Source: Nitrospiraceae bacterium (GTDB lineage Bacteria > Nitrospirota > Thermodesulfovibrionia > Thermodesulfovibrionales > Dissulfurispiraceae). From it: a DNA stretch of 8,462 nucleotides. The number at the start of each line of letters is the position of its first letter. Within the stretch, counting starts at the first letter, position 1. The notes under the pieces are model-generated. The model worked only from the letters and a program-made list of their open reading frames with translations. It ran no database searches and was not told where the DNA came from. A program made the translations under genes and the position numbers. Positions 1 through 5,240 of this stretch are shown piece by piece. Location of the stretch: positions 530 through 8,991 of the forward strand of contig PMYY01000116.1 in the NCBI GenBank assembly GCA_003170655.1. Reading direction: 5' to 3'.

Positions 1-377
1 GGCTTTTCTTCAGTCGCGCTCTTTCTGATATCCGGAGAATCGTTTTTACGGCCCACGAGATTTTCATTCGAATGCAGGAGCGTCATGCCGCTCTCGTCAT
101 ACAGGGCCATGAATGCAATACCTTCCCATGACGCCTCGGTGATGATGTCCCTGAATATATTTTCCTTCCCCTTTACATCGACTAGGGAAGGTTCGAGACT
201 GGCGGCTATTCCCAAGGCCTGAAGTCTGAGCGATTCTTCGGCGGCCCCAAGAGAATTATTATATATGATTATGGTGCTAATGAGGGTGGCAAAAGATGCT
301 ACTACAAGAATGATGATGAGATAGACGTGAGTATTCTTAGGCTTTTCACTGCGCTCACTTATCTTATCCTTGGGCAC
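1..377 (-). CDS. Membrane sensor protein N-terminus, probable sensor histidine kinase (partial)
   Basis: An open minus-strand frame runs from a GTG at 377-375 off the left edge, giving the first 125 residues of a longer protein. It has a short charged N-terminus (MPKDKISERSEKPKN), one strong membrane helix at about residues 18-39 (VYLIIILVVASFATLISTII), then a predicted extracytoplasmic region with the stretch EESLRLQALGIAASLEP and later ALYDESGMTLLHS. That order, a TM helix, an amphipathic LRLQALGIA helix and then a Cache/PAS-like sensor fold, is typical of the input half of NtrB-type sensor kinases. The kinase core lies outside the window, so a chemoreceptor or cyclase sensor is also possible. 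The frame is closed by TGA at 383-381, and GTG is the first usable start. No Shine-Dalgarno sequence precedes it. The gene is divergent from the M56 protease gene. Confidence 0.7.
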   Translation of the reverse strand, partial: MPKDKISERSEKPKNTHVYLIIILVVASFATLISTIIIYNNSLGAAEESLRLQALGIAASLEPSLVDVKGKENIFRDIITEASWEGIAFMALYDESGMTLLHSNENLVGRKNDSPDIRKSATEEK

Positions 378-383
378 ACATCA

Positions 384-389
384 ATTATA
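384..389 (-). promoter_or_regulatory. Candidate -10 box (TATAAT) for the sensor gene
   Basis: On the minus strand a perfect TATAAT lies six bases upstream of the GTG start at 377. Transcription would then begin at or very near the start codon, giving a leaderless or nearly leaderless message, which fits the absence of a Shine-Dalgarno sequence. No clear -35 hexamer is visible at the usual spacing, so this is a weak call. Confidence 0.3.
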
Positions 390-779
390 CAAAAAATGAT
401 ATGTGGTTTACTCATTAGAATTCGGAGTTCCTTCTATAATGATGACCTAATGATGTGCTTCGTGGTGCTCGCCAAGCGTTATGCCACAGATGTACCCGAG
501 CTCGCGCATGCGGCTCACCTTGCCTTTGAAGGGATGACTCAGGAGCAAGCAGCATGGGTATTTCGCGCGGGACTATCCAGCGATTACTTATGAGCGGCAT
601 GGAAAGGATCGTTGGCGTCATTATCTCCTCAAAGGCAATCATATTCGAGCTGTCAAATAGTAAGCGCTAGATCAGCGATTCCAGTCAGTCGGCGATCTCG
701 GGATGCTCAAGATAAAAGAGCATGTGCCAGTGCCGTTAACTGTGTTGTCGGGACAATAGGTTAAAGGCGTGTTTTACCA

Positions 780-807
780 TTGCGGGATTCTCCAAAGTAT
801 ATATAAA
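780..807 (+). promoter_or_regulatory. Candidate sigma-70 promoter for the M56 gene
   Basis: TTGCGG (780-785) and TATAAA (802-807) are separated by 16 bases, an acceptable sigma-70 arrangement, giving a start near 814 and a leader of about 70 bases. A second candidate closer to the gene is an extended -10, TGATATTAT at 868-876, with no clear -35. Either could serve the protease gene. Both are sequence guesses. Confidence 0.3.
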
Positions 808-886
808 GATTAGCCCTATTTTCGATATTTTGCGGCCTCTCTAGTCATAATTTGTTATCGTTTTTTATGATATTATAGGTTGTTCG

Positions 887-1900
887 ATGGACATTCCTAT
901 GCATATGACGACTTTCATTACATCCTATTGGGGAATGTATATTGCTCAAAGTGTTATCCATTCCATTATTGCTTCTGTAATTGCAGAATGCGCAATCCTT
1001 GCTTGGACAATAGGGTCTCCGCAGGTCAAACAGAGCTTTCGGCTTATGGTTATAGTATTGTCGCTTGTCTCATTCCCGATCTATCAGTTCTTTGTCCCGC
1101 GAAGGGGAGATGTTTATTTCAGACTTTCAAGTTTGCTGGACAGCAATAGGTGGTTTTTCATCGAAAGATGGGGCAGCATGCCTATATTTATAGTTTTTAC
1201 CGCGATACTAGCTATCACTGTTATCATATTCATAATTCAAGAATTGTTTCCGATTCTTTCCGACTTGCTGCGGCAAATGCGAGCAACCACACAATCCGCT
1301 CCTTATGAGGTGGATTCTGAGATTAGAAACAAAGTAGCAGAGGCGCTTGATGGCCTGCCATTTGACGACAGACTTGTCGAGATTTTTGATGACGACGACC
1401 TGGCACTCTTTTCATCTACCGGGCTGAAGCCTATGATCTATGTCTCTACGGGCCTGATCAGTTCTTTCAGTACGGAGCATCTTCAGGTTGCATTGGCGCA
1501 CGAAGTTGCCCACATCCAGAGAAGCAGAAAGCCCCTCCTCATCTTTGCTTATCTACTCAGGGTGCTCCTGTTTTTCAATCCGGTCGCTATGATCGAGTTT
1601 AGAAGGTTAGCTCACGAGGAAGAAAAGGTCTGCGATGATATTGCGATTGAATTGACCGGTAAACCCGATACCCTATCCGAAGCGATAGAGATGCTTCGCC
1701 CTGCGCCAGAGGACTATGAAGATCCGGGCCACCGTGGGGCTGAGCGACTCGTATCTTCTATCGAGTATCACAGCCATGACTTACTTCTTCGAAGTAGAGC
1801 TGCCAGGATCGGGCGGCCAACGCAAGATGGGCCGTTTTGGGGAGTACCCATAATAGTGGCCATGGCGCTTATTATATGCATCAATTACTTTGTGGTATAA
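887..1900 (+). CDS. M56 (BlaR1/MecR1-like) integral membrane zinc metalloprotease
   Basis: The product has 337 residues. Hydrophobic helices lie at about residues 17-40, 51-69 and 98-122. A cytoplasmic domain follows with the zinc motif HEVAH at 205-209, and the downstream acidic motif EEEKVCDD at 244-251 supplies the third ligand, as in M56 and M48 gluzincins. Further hydrophobic segments lie at 216-236 and 319-337. In BlaR1/MecR1 this domain is activated by a signal and cleaves a cytoplasmic repressor or anti-sigma factor. Here there is no extended C-terminal sensor domain, since the protein ends about 85 residues after the metal site in a final hydrophobic segment, and no BlaI-type repressor gene lies in the window. 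The start is uncertain: no Shine-Dalgarno sequence precedes ATG 887, and ATGs at 899 and 905 are in frame. The next gene follows after 10 bases, so the two are probably cotranscribed. The family call is firm; the substrate is unknown. Confidence 0.85.
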   Translation: MDIPMHMTTFITSYWGMYIAQSVIHSIIASVIAECAILAWTIGSPQVKQSFRLMVIVLSLVSFPIYQFFVPRRGDVYFRLSSLLDSNRWFFIERWGSMPIFIVFTAILAITVIIFIIQELFPILSDLLRQMRATTQSAPYEVDSEIRNKVAEALDGLPFDDRLVEIFDDDDLALFSSTGLKPMIYVSTGLISSFSTEHLQVALAHEVAHIQRSRKPLLIFAYLLRVLLFFNPVAMIEFRRLAHEEEKVCDDIAIELTGKPDTLSEAIEMLRPAPEDYEDPGHRGAERLVSSIEYHSHDLLLRSRAARIGRPTQDGPFWGVPIIVAMALIICINYFVV

Positions 1901-1910
1901 CATTGGAACT

Positions 1911-2453
1911 ATGGAAAAGCGAATATTGAAATTATTGCGAGGCTTTCTTTTGATGCTTCTGGCTTCCGCGGGGGTGGTTGCCTTGCTTGCCGCCCTTAAC
2001 TGGGTGCCTTCCCTCATGCAAAAGGACTTTGTTAAGCAGTACAACAGCATAGATGAGGCAAAAAGATTCTCGGGGATAACAACTGTCCTGATTCCGACTT
2101 ATTTCCCAGAAGGCATCTCTTGGCCCGCATCATTTATTGTCGCGCAGAAGAGACCTTATCAAGCACTCGTAACGGAATTCAGAGAAACGGCATCAGGTAA
2201 AACCTCATTGATTATAATACAGTCCTCCTCTCCGGATGCTGAAAAGCAGTTTCAGAGGATCAGGATTTCAGAAATAAAGGAAGAGACTGAATTCCCCCTG
2301 AAGGGCAGATCGGCAACGCTCCGCACTGGCACGTGCGACAATGGAATGTCATGTAGCAGCTTGATGTGGCAAGAGGGCAGTATCTACCATTCCGTCCTTT
2401 TTATGTCCTCTCCCTTCGAACTGATCAAAGTGTCCGAAAGCATGATTCGCTAG
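1911..2453 (+). CDS. Membrane-anchored extracytoplasmic protein, DUF4367-like
   Basis: The product has 180 residues from ATG 1911. A TTG at 1890 would overlap the protease gene and add seven residues; the ATG is preferred because it puts MEKR directly before the hydrophobic segment. A basic N-terminus is followed by one signal-anchor helix (about residues 10-31) and an extracytoplasmic domain. The pattern SIDEAKRFSGITTVLIPTYF, then EG, and near the end the stretch LMWQEGSIYHSVLFMSSPFE, resemble DUF4367 domains, which often form the outer part of anti-sigma or sporulation-type sensors. Residues CDNGMSC contain two cysteines that could form a disulfide outside the cytoplasm. Placement directly behind an M56 protease suggests it is the signal-sensing partner or a substrate. 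That is inference; the DUF4367 resemblance is by eye only. Confidence 0.6.
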   Translation: MEKRILKLLRGFLLMLLASAGVVALLAALNWVPSLMQKDFVKQYNSIDEAKRFSGITTVLIPTYFPEGISWPASFIVAQKRPYQALVTEFRETASGKTSLIIIQSSSPDAEKQFQRIRISEIKEETEFPLKGRSATLRTGTCDNGMSCSSLMWQEGSIYHSVLFMSSPFELIKVSESMIR

Positions 2454-2685
2454 TATTCGTAGTCCCACCGCCTAAAAGTGAGATACATTCCTCCTAGCAA
2501 GTAAGATAAATTTCCTACCAATATCGGAAGTATTGCGGATTATAATCTTTGCCCACTGATGGTAAGCTTGAGTCAGGAATACGGGAAAGAAGCCATTATA
2601 CACGCTTATGAACGAGCAGCCGGCCCACTAAAAGCAGTCCTCAGGAGCATCCGGACCGGCAGTAACATGACCAAGGAGGCACGAT
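2454..2685. other. Intergenic region and operon leader
   Basis: No firm gene is present. The left part is AT-rich and carries the TATAAT box at 2541-2546. The right part (about 2559-2685) is more GC-rich and contains an ATG-started frame of 60 codons (2559-2741) that overlaps the first array gene in another frame. Its translation (including EYGKEAIIHAYERAAGPLKA) looks somewhat protein-like but has no ribosome site and no family I recognise. No clear terminator for the upstream gene is seen. Confidence 0.4.
2541..2546 (+). promoter_or_regulatory. Candidate -10 box (TATAAT) for the main operon
   Basis: A perfect TATAAT lies about 140 bases upstream of the first array gene, in the only sizeable gap before the operon. 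Transcription would begin around 2553. No good TTGACA-like hexamer lies 16-18 bases upstream, so an activator may be needed, or the match may be chance. Confidence 0.35.
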
Positions 2686-3087
2686 ATGTTTCTGTACAAA
2701 GGTGGACATTCGGTAAAGAGAGGGACTTACTGGGACCCTGAAACAAGAGAAAAAGTTATTTTGAAAGAAGACGGAACACTGCCGGGGACGAGCAAGGAAA
2801 CTTATTTCAAGCTTCCCGAAAGTTATCTGTTGATCCCCCTGTTTCTGTTGGGCCTCGGGCTGTCGATGGCGTTTCCCTACGGTGTGGGCTTCGTTGCATT
2901 CATAGTACTTATGGCCATGAGCGGAGCGCTCTATGCTGCAGGATTCGCATCGATCAAGATCTTCAAGGAAATGTTCGGCAAAACAGCTGTATTCGGCTAT
3001 GCTCCGACAACGGCATATATGGCTGGCAAAAAAACAAAGAAATCAGCTAATGACGCGGCATCGAAAGAGGATAAAAAGGACGCTTAA
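2686..3087 (+). CDS. Small two-helix membrane protein, array member A
   Basis: The product has 133 residues; no named family is recognised. Residues 1-45 form a polar N-terminal block with MFLYKGG (1-7), GTYW (13-16) and LPG (32-34), followed by YFKLPESYLL. Two adjacent membrane helices cover about residues 47-64 and 66-90, around the turn FPYG. The C-terminal stretch TAVFGYAPTTAYMAG (100-114) leads into a Lys-rich tail. The basic tail and a helical hairpin suggest that both ends are cytoplasmic. A strong Shine-Dalgarno sequence (AAGGAGG, 2673-2679) sits six bases before the ATG. It is the first of four tandem paralogues and is closest to D in its N-terminal and membrane half and to B in its C-terminal motif. 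The function is unknown; its position in a cytochrome/HybAB-like operon suggests an accessory or assembly role. Confidence 0.8.
   Translation: MFLYKGGHSVKRGTYWDPETREKVILKEDGTLPGTSKETYFKLPESYLLIPLFLLGLGLSMAFPYGVGFVAFIVLMAMSGALYAAGFASIKIFKEMFGKTAVFGYAPTTAYMAGKKTKKSANDAASKEDKKDA
2983..3042 (+). repeat. C-terminal motif copy in gene A
   Basis: Residues 100-119 of product A (pattern TAxFGYxPTTxYMAGxxxKK) are repeated with 14 of 20 residues identical in product B at 3311-3370, and with looser matches in C, D and E. The two DNA copies are visibly similar, which indicates duplication rather than convergence. Confidence 0.7.
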
Positions 3088-3115
3088 CAGTTTTAGACAT
3101 AGAGCGAGGTGCAAA

Positions 3116-3499
3116 ATGTTTTTCAATGGAGACGGGCAAAAGGTGCGAAAAGGAATCTATTTATTGGCAGTAATGATTGCTTTGGGGCTTCCGCTAGTGC
3201 TGCCTTTGAGGATCGAAAGCTCGATCTTTATCTTTCTGATTGGATTAGCGACTGTTTCTTACGCTATTGCATTTGTGTTGTTGAGGCTCATTAAAAGAAT
3301 GCTGAGCAGCACAGCGACATTCGGATATAACCCGACGACTATGTATATGGCCGGGAATAGGGTAAAAAAACCGAGAGGAAAATGGTCTTCTGGAGACGGA
3401 GAGGCGGTTGCAGCAAGCAAGGTCGCATCGGGTGAAACCGGGCAGGCTAAAAGGAATACGACTTCAGATGCAGGGGGTGATAACAATGTTCATTTATAA
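3116..3499 (+). CDS. Small membrane protein, array member B (N-terminal block shortened)
   Basis: The product has 127 residues from ATG 3116, chosen because GAGGT (3106-3110) sits five bases upstream and because MFFNGDGQKVRKGIY aligns with the starts of A, C and D. After GIY (13-15) it passes straight into the membrane helices (about residues 16-31 and 36-58). It lacks the roughly 31 residues holding the YW...LPG...KLP part present in its paralogues. The C-terminal motif TATFGYNPTTMYMAG (66-80) nearly matches that of A. It has its own longer tail, rich in Gly, Ala, Ser and charged residues (81-127). Its last 14 bases overlap the start of C, which implies translational coupling. The function is unknown. 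An in-frame internal deletion of an A-like gene is the simplest origin. Confidence 0.75.
   Translation: MFFNGDGQKVRKGIYLLAVMIALGLPLVLPLRIESSIFIFLIGLATVSYAIAFVLLRLIKRMLSSTATFGYNPTTMYMAGNRVKKPRGKWSSGDGEAVAASKVASGETGQAKRNTTSDAGGDNNVHL
3311..3370 (+). repeat. C-terminal motif copy in gene B
   Basis: This is the counterpart of the copy at 2983-3042 and encodes residues 66-85 of product B. Differences from A are mostly single residues (Val to Thr, Ala to Asn, Ala to Met), with the GYxPTTxYMAG core kept. Confidence 0.7.
3473..3479 (+). promoter_or_regulatory. Ribosome binding site deciding the start of gene C
   Basis: GGGGGTG inside the end of gene B lies six bases before ATG 3486. It supports this start over an upstream in-frame start at 3408, which would add 26 residues with no counterpart in the paralogues. 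Confidence 0.6.
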
Positions 3500-3890
3500 C
3501 GGCGGAACAGCTGTGGCAAAGGGAATGTACTGGAGTCCCATGGACGGCGGACGAATCGACATGCGGGACAGCGGAATACTTCCAGGCGATAAGAGCAGTG
3601 GTTATCTCAGAATGTCTCCGGTGATCCTTCTCTTTATTGCCCCTTTTTTGGGAGTGACTTTTGTATTCTTCCTGCCGCTTTTCGGGATGGGCGTGTTGAT
3701 CGCCTTGTGTCTTCTACTGGCAGGCGGTGCTCTTTCGGGAGTTGCTGCAACGGCTATGCGTGTCTGCTATAGCGGCGGGACAAAACATGTTTCTGGCAGC
3801 AGGCGTATCTTTACTGGTGGCTATAGACCGTTAGGGGCAGCATTTACCGGCACTGTTAAAAGTAAGAAGAAGAACAGCAGGGTTAAGTGA
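3486..3890 (+). CDS. Small two-helix membrane protein, array member C
   Basis: The product has 134 residues. The first 40 residues align without gaps to A and D: MFIYNGG (1-7), GMYW (13-16), and LPG at 32-34. The membrane part (about residues 45-64 and 66-90) has diverged from A and D but keeps the two-helix layout. The end carries GYRPLGAAFTG (112-122) and a Lys/Arg tail (KSKKKNSRVK). A linker at about 93-111 (CYSGGTKHVSGSRR) is longer than in A. The gene starts within the end of B and its stop is followed at once by the ribosome site of D, so B, C and D are translated as a tight block. The family and function are unrecognised. Confidence 0.8.
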   Translation: MFIYNGGTAVAKGMYWSPMDGGRIDMRDSGILPGDKSSGYLRMSPVILLFIAPFLGVTFVFFLPLFGMGVLIALCLLLAGGALSGVAATAMRVCYSGGTKHVSGSRRIFTGGYRPLGAAFTGTVKSKKKNSRVK

Positions 3891-3897
3891 GGAGGTG
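3891..3897 (+). promoter_or_regulatory. Ribosome binding site deciding the start of gene D
   Basis: GGAGGTG begins directly after the stop codon of C and lies four bases before ATG 3902. This favours the start giving MYIFRGG, which aligns with the other array members, over an upstream ATG at 3887 that would overlap the stop of C. Confidence 0.65.
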
Positions 3898-3901
3898 TGA
3901 T

Positions 3902-4285
3902 ATGTATATCTTCAGAGGCGGGCAACTAGTGGGAGAAGGTATATATTGGGAATCCGAGAAGAACGAAAGAGTCGTTATGAAGGCAGACGGTTTTCTTCCG
4001 GGAGTTGACAATAAGGTATATTTCAAGCTTCCCGACAGCTATCTGCTGGTGCCGGTGCTCCTTCTCGGCCTTGCCCTGTCGATGATTTTCCCTTACGGCA
4101 TGGGCCTGGTTATCTTTGCTTTAGTGTATCTGCTCCACAATATATTGTTCTCATGCGTTACAGTCTGCGAAGAACTTTTCGGAGGCATACTTGCACACAT
4201 AACCGTAGCATATAAACCACATCTCTCCTTTTTTTCGGGCAGTCCTAAAAAGGTGAAGCGCCGCAAGAAAAGAGAGACGGAGTAA
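3902..4285 (+). CDS. Small two-helix membrane protein, array member D
   Basis: The product has 127 residues. The N-terminal block has MYIFRGG (1-7), GIYW (13-16), LPG (32-34) and YFKLPDSYLL (40-49). Two helices follow (about residues 47-64 and 66-88) around FPYG. The C-terminal motif is degenerate (AYKPHLSFFSG, 103-113) and ends in a strongly basic tail (KKVKRRKKR). The first 70 residues are much closer to A than to C, including near-identical DNA around the KLP-SYLL segment, which points to a fairly recent duplication or gene conversion. Two cysteines at 85 and 89 (CVTVC) near the end of the second helix are unlike A. The function is unknown. Confidence 0.8.
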   Translation: MYIFRGGQLVGEGIYWESEKNERVVMKADGFLPGVDNKVYFKLPDSYLLVPVLLLGLALSMIFPYGMGLVIFALVYLLHNILFSCVTVCEELFGGILAHITVAYKPHLSFFSGSPKKVKRRKKRETE

Positions 4286-4342
4286 AAAAGATAAGTTACG
4301 TACTGCCTTAGCAGCCGTGCGAAATATACAGGAGGTAATCAT

Positions 4343-4729
4343 ATGCACACACTATTTGACTTTATCAGCAGCGTCAACGGAATCGAGTATGCGCTTGCGC
4401 TTCTTTTCATGTTCGGATTTGTCATCTTCGGAGAAATCCTGAAGCCGAAACCGTTCGAAGGGTTGGCTAAAGCAGTTGTGGAAGACATCGGCTTCATAAA
4501 GGCGGAGCGTAAAGGAAAAGTCCTTCAGTCGATCAGGTCCTTGGCATTGGCGCCGCTTTGCGGCCTGCTCTATCTGGCAGCAGTTCCAGTGCTCTTCGTC
4601 CATGGGATCGCAGTTCTTGGCGGTAAAGTGATTGTCGCTACGACGTCAGTCGGCTGGAGTCCTGTGCAGGCCTATTTTACGAGCCGAAAGCAGGGGAAAA
4701 AGGCGCCGGCCAAGCGTAATTTGGATTAG
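4343..4729 (+). CDS. Small two-helix membrane protein E, partly related to the array
   Basis: The product has 128 residues; no named family is recognised. It lacks the KGG/YW/LPG N-terminal block. One helix covers about residues 14-32 (IEYALALLFMFGFVIFGEIL). A polar amphipathic linker follows (33-65, KPKPFEGLAKAVVEDIGFIK), then a second helix (about 68-94). The end carries GWSPVQAYFTSRKQGKK (104-120), which matches the Gly-Tyr-x-Pro motif and Lys-rich tail of A to D. A strong ribosome site (AGGAGGT, 4331-4337) precedes ATG 4343. It stands between the array and the cytochrome genes, 28 bases before the c3-like cytochrome, and is likely part of the same operon. It may be a small membrane subunit of the electron-transfer complex. 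This is inference from position. Confidence 0.75.
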   Translation: MHTLFDFISSVNGIEYALALLFMFGFVIFGEILKPKPFEGLAKAVVEDIGFIKAERKGKVLQSIRSLALAPLCGLLYLAAVPVLFVHGIAVLGGKVIVATTSVGWSPVQAYFTSRKQGKKAPAKRNLD

Positions 4730-4757
4730 AATCAGGGAAATGCGGGGAGGAAAGATT

Positions 4758-5222
4758 ATGAACTTACAGGGAAAATGGCGGCTTCCGGTTTGTATAGGGC
4801 TGGCGTTCGTTGGAATGTTGATAGTGAACGGCGGTCGTGGCATGGCGGAAGGCACTGAAATGCCAGGCGTTATCGTTCTCGATCAAGTCCAAAAAAAATA
4901 CAGTCCGGTGAAATTCGACCACGCTATGCATGCCGGTCTGGCCGATAGCTGTGGGAAGTGCCATCACCAACACAATGATAAAACGGTTTCTGTATGCAAA
5001 GAGTGCCACACTCTGAATCCTGACACCTTTCGTTCATCAGCAAAGGGATTTCTCCCGTGCAGCGGATGTCATTTGGACTATTCTCCTGATGCGCCGGCGA
5101 TGCCAGGCCTGAAAGTTGCGCTGCATAAAAAATGTTTTCAATGTCATATAGGCATAGGAAAGCTAGGGTCTTCGCCGACGGGATGCACGGAGACCTGTCA
5201 TACAAAGGTCAAAAATCAATAA
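4758..5222 (+). CDS. Periplasmic c3-like multiheme cytochrome c
   Basis: The product has 154 residues, with a signal peptide at 1-30 (cleavage probably after GMA). Heme sites are CGKCH (65-69), CKECH (80-84), CSGCH (101-105) and CFQCH (126-130), plus CTETCH (143-148), a CX3CH variant. The segment VKFDHAMHAG before the first site, the double His CGKCHH, and PTGC at the last site follow the class III cytochrome c3 plan, where the last heme site is often the spaced CX4CH. The extra CSGCH is not in the classic tetraheme order. Five His outside the heme motifs (54, 57, 70, 72, 123) could be distal ligands, so up to five bis-His hemes are possible. It probably shuttles electrons in the periplasm to or from the HybA-like FeS protein encoded 18 bases downstream. 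ATG 4758 is chosen because GGGGAGG lies seven bases upstream and the signal peptide starts there. Confidence 0.88.
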   Translation: MNLQGKWRLPVCIGLAFVGMLIVNGGRGMAEGTEMPGVIVLDQVQKKYSPVKFDHAMHAGLADSCGKCHHQHNDKTVSVCKECHTLNPDTFRSSAKGFLPCSGCHLDYSPDAPAMPGLKVALHKKCFQCHIGIGKLGSSPTGCTETCHTKVKNQ

Positions 5223-5240
5223 GTGAAGAGGTTATAACCC

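Larger units (their letters stand above)
378..886. other. Divergent intergenic region with no convincing gene
   Basis: This 509-base stretch separates the divergent sensor and protease genes. No frame with a good start, ribosome site and recognisable product is present. Two plus-strand fragments look somewhat coding. One frame reads ELAHAAHLAFEGMTQEQAAW and ends at 593. Another reads YERHGKDRWRHYLLKGNHI and ends at TAG 658-660. The first stops where the second is open, which could be a decayed, frameshifted gene remnant, but I cannot name a family. The flanks are AT-rich and carry the candidate promoters. I see no strong terminator hairpin and no insertion-sequence ends. Confidence 0.4.
2686..4285 (+). 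repeat. Tandem array of four paralogous small membrane-protein genes
   Basis: Four consecutive genes of 127-134 codons encode proteins of one architecture: N-terminal KGG/GxYW/LPG block (absent beyond residue 15 in B), helical hairpin, GY/AY-x-P motif and basic tail. Gene gaps are 28 bases, a 14-base overlap and 11 bases. The pattern shows repeated local duplication followed by divergence and one internal loss. Confidence 0.8.

Noticed and set aside
327..593. Plus-strand open frame of 88 codons
   Set aside because: Its first part is the complement of the sensor gene start, it has no ribosome site, and its product has no recognisable features. Its end is discussed only as possible debris.
415..642. 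Minus-strand open frame of 75 codons upstream of the sensor gene
   Set aside because: Low-complexity Arg/His/Pro-rich product without ribosome site or family resemblance; probably a chance frame.
2933..3115. Upstream extension of gene B into gene A
   Set aside because: It would overlap gene A by about 150 bases with an Arg/Ser-rich, implausible sequence. ATG 3116 has a ribosome site and aligns with the paralogues.
2686..4285. CRISPR or other short-repeat array
   Set aside because: The periodic similarity comes from paralogous protein-coding genes of about 400 bases, not from short direct repeats with spacers.
4632..4757. Upstream extension of the c3-like cytochrome gene
   Set aside because: It would place 42 Arg-rich residues before a clear signal peptide and overlap gene E. 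ATG 4758 has its own ribosome site.
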